Shown piece by piece: positions 62,334 through 64,000 of a DNA stretch of 64,000 nucleotides. The notes beneath the pieces are model-generated. The model was given only the letters and a program-made list of their open reading frames with translations. It searched no databases and had not been told where the DNA came from. Each line of letters starts with the position of its first letter. The stretch's first letter is position 1. Origin of the DNA: Palsa-506 sp963836355. GTDB lineage: Bacteria; Actinomycetota; Actinomycetes; Streptosporangiales; Streptosporangiaceae. A program made the translations under genes and the position numbers. Location of the stretch: assembly GCA_963836355.1 (NCBI GenBank), contig CAWIJO010000002.1, positions 248,001-312,000 of the forward strand. The letters run 5' to 3'.

Positions 62334-64000
62334 GTGCCTTCGATCCGTGTCGCGCTCGCCCAGGTCAATGCCACCGTCGGAGATCTTGAGGGCAATACGG
62401 AACTGCTGGTCGACTGGACCAGGCGCGCCGCCGGGCAGGGCGCAGCCATCGTGGTGTTCCCGGAGATGATGCTCACCGGCTACCCGGTCGAGGATCTCGC
62501 GCTGCGCGCGTCGTTCGTGGACGCCTCGGTCGCCGCCGCGGCCACGGCGGCGCAGCGGCTGGCCGCCGCCGGGCTCGGCGGGGTGGCCGTGGTAACCGGC
62601 TACCTGGGCCGCAAGACCGGGCTGGCGCCGCGGGTCGGGCTGCCGTCCGGCGCCCCGCTCGACGCCGCCGCCCTGCTGCACGCCGGGCAGGTGGCGGTCA
62701 CCTCGGCCAAGCATCACCTGCCGAACTACGGGGTCTTCGACGAATACCGGATCTTCGTGCCGGGTGACACGCTGCCCGTCTTCCGGCTGCCGGCCGAAGG
62801 CGGCGAGCCGGTGGATGTCGCGATCGCGATCTGCGAGGACCTCTGGCAGGACGGCGGCCCGGTGGCGGTTGCCCGGCAGGCAGCCGCGGGCCTGCTCGTG
62901 GTCCCCAATGCCTCGCCGTACGAGCGCGGCAAGGACGACACCAGGCTCGAGCTGTGCCAGCGCCGGGCCCGCGAGTCCGGCGCTACCCTCGCGTACGTGA
63001 ACCTGGTCGGCGGCCAGGATGAGCTGGTCTTCGACGGCGACTCGATCATCGTGGACGCGGCCGGCCGCTGCTGGCCCGCGGCCCGCAGTTCGAGGAGGCG
63101 CTGATCGTCACCGACCTCGAAGTGCGGCCGGCCAGCGGGGCGGCAAGTCCGGCCGAAACGCCGGCCGACGCGAAGGACGGCACGACGATCACGATCAAGC
63201 GCCTGACGCTGCCCCCGGTGCCGCGCCCGCCCGCGCCCCCGGAGCTCCGCCCGCCCGCGCCCCCGGAGCTCCGCCCGCCCGCGCCCCCGGCAGGCCCGTC
63301 GGCCCCATTGGCCACGCCAGCTCCGCCAGTCCCATCGGCCACGCCAGCCCTACTAGGCACGTCAGCCCCGGCGGCGGCCGGCCCGTGCTGGCCCCGGCTG
63401 AGTGACCTGGCCGAAATCTACGCGGCGCTGGTGACCGGCACCAGGGACTACGTGCTGAAGAACGGTTTCCGCTCGGTAGTTCTCGGCCTGTCCGGCGGCA
63501 TCGACTCGGCGCTGGCCGCCACGATCGCGGCCGACGCGATCGGGCCGGACCGGGTGCACGTGCTGCTGATGCCCAGCCGGTACTCATCCGAGCACTCCGT
63601 CGGCGACGCCGAGGATCTCGCCAAGCGCCAGGGCCTGCAGGCCAGGACGGTGCCGATCGCCGCGATGGTAGACGCCTTCGGCGCCGAACTCGACCTCACC
63701 GGGCTGGCCGCGGAAAATCTGCAGGCCAGGATCCGCGGCATGATCTTGATGTCGCTGTCCAACGAGGACGGCCACCTCGTCCTCACCACGGGCAACAAGA
63801 GCGAGATCGCGACCGGCTACTCGACGCTCTACGGCGACTCGGCTGGCGGCTTCGCGCCGATCAAGGACGTGCCGAAGACGCTGGTCTGGGAACTGGCCCG
63901 GTGGCGCAACCGGCAGGCGGAATCCGGTGGCGAGCCGCCGCCGATCCCGGCGAACTCGATCACCAAGCCGCCGAGCGCCGAGCTCTCCCCCGGTCAGCTG
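62334..64000 (+). pseudogene. nadE: Glutamine-dependent NAD+ synthetase, frameshifted, runs off window
   Basis: Makes NAD+ from deamido-NAD with ammonia drawn from glutamine. The nitrilase-type glutaminase domain (62334 to about 63067) has the Glu in VVFPEMMLTGYP, Lys in AKHHLPNYGVFDE and nucleophilic Cys in AICEDLWQDGG. After a one-base loss near 63067 the frame from 63068 to the window end carries LLARGPQFEEAL, a long Pro/Ala linker with 24-base repeats (APPELRPP) and the synthetase domain with P-loop VLGLSGGIDSALAAT, YSSEHSVGDAEDLAK and TTGNKSEIATGYSTLYGDSAGG. The C-terminus is outside the window. Confidence 0.88.

Noticed and set aside
1..64000. tRNA, rRNA and other structured RNA genes
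   Set aside because: Looked for T-loop-like GTTCGA-type segments with paired arms and for rRNA consensus; none was convincing. A covariance-model scan would be needed to exclude small RNAs.

Overview
The window is high-GC DNA with strong G/C bias at third codon positions, frequent GTG starts and dense gene packing. It carries actinomycete hallmarks: an accD6-like gene behind a ketoacyl synthase, DUF3145, DUF5998, DUF4191, DUF1707, PspC kinase genes, glnA/glnE/glnA2, and an lpd-sucB-lipB-lipA neighbourhood. It looks like chromosome of a soil-type Actinomycetes bacterium, possibly Streptosporangiales-like; the order is an inference. I saw no rRNA, tRNA or CRISPR array.

Layout. 1-3.9 kb: 3' end of a fatty-acid synthesis operon (fabF end, accD6-like), nucleoside hydrolase, DUF3145. 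4.2-7.7 kb: a tightly overlapping three-gene module (winged-helix replication-relaxation-like protein, VirD4/TraG/FtsK-like DNA pump, J-domain membrane protein). 7.9-16.4 kb: broken sulfurtransferase, phosphodiesterase, DUF5998, broken RibD-C reductase, cobS, broken HIT protein, S51 peptidase and a kinase/regulator pair. 16.6-20.6 kb: MHYT protein, a complete IS1634-family element, a minisatellite and a COG4280-like membrane operon. 20.8-34.6 kb: pepA, lpd, sucB, an epimerase, lipB, Nudix, hisS, a nickel transporter with a Nur-type operator, methyltransferase, lipA and DUF4191. 34.6-40.3 kb: nudC remnant, RDD protein, glnA with a tandem GlnR site, CBS, dodecin, cyclodeaminase remnant, MmcQ-like and TrmH genes. 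40.2-47.3 kb: MFS exporter, degenerate tyrosine recombinase, PspC/DUF1707 envelope-stress-type two-component cluster and a PP2C phosphatase. 47.5-49.7 kb: a complete IS4-family element. 49.7-64 kb: coiled-coil protein, truncated DUF1801 and FAD/GcvT genes, haloalkane dehalogenase, aldo/keto reductase, pentapeptide protein, glnE, galE, glnA2 and nadE (runs off the end).

Functional threads. Nitrogen: glnA, its adenylyltransferase glnE, a second non-adenylylatable-looking synthetase glnA2 and glutamine-using nadE; glnA and glnA2 both carry GlnR-type boxes. Lipoate: lipB and lipA lie beside lpd and the lipoyl-bearing sucB that they serve. Nickel: the NixA/HoxN-type permease sits behind a Nur-like operator.

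Two damage patterns run through the window. Nine genes that otherwise look intact change frame once, mostly by one base. At least three genes or gene pairs have lost internal blocks or 3' ends (nudC, cyclodeaminase, DUF1801 with FAD/GcvT). The first pattern may come from uncorrected sequencing indels; the second looks more like deletion, though assembly collapse is not excluded. GC-rich minisatellites are also unusually common.
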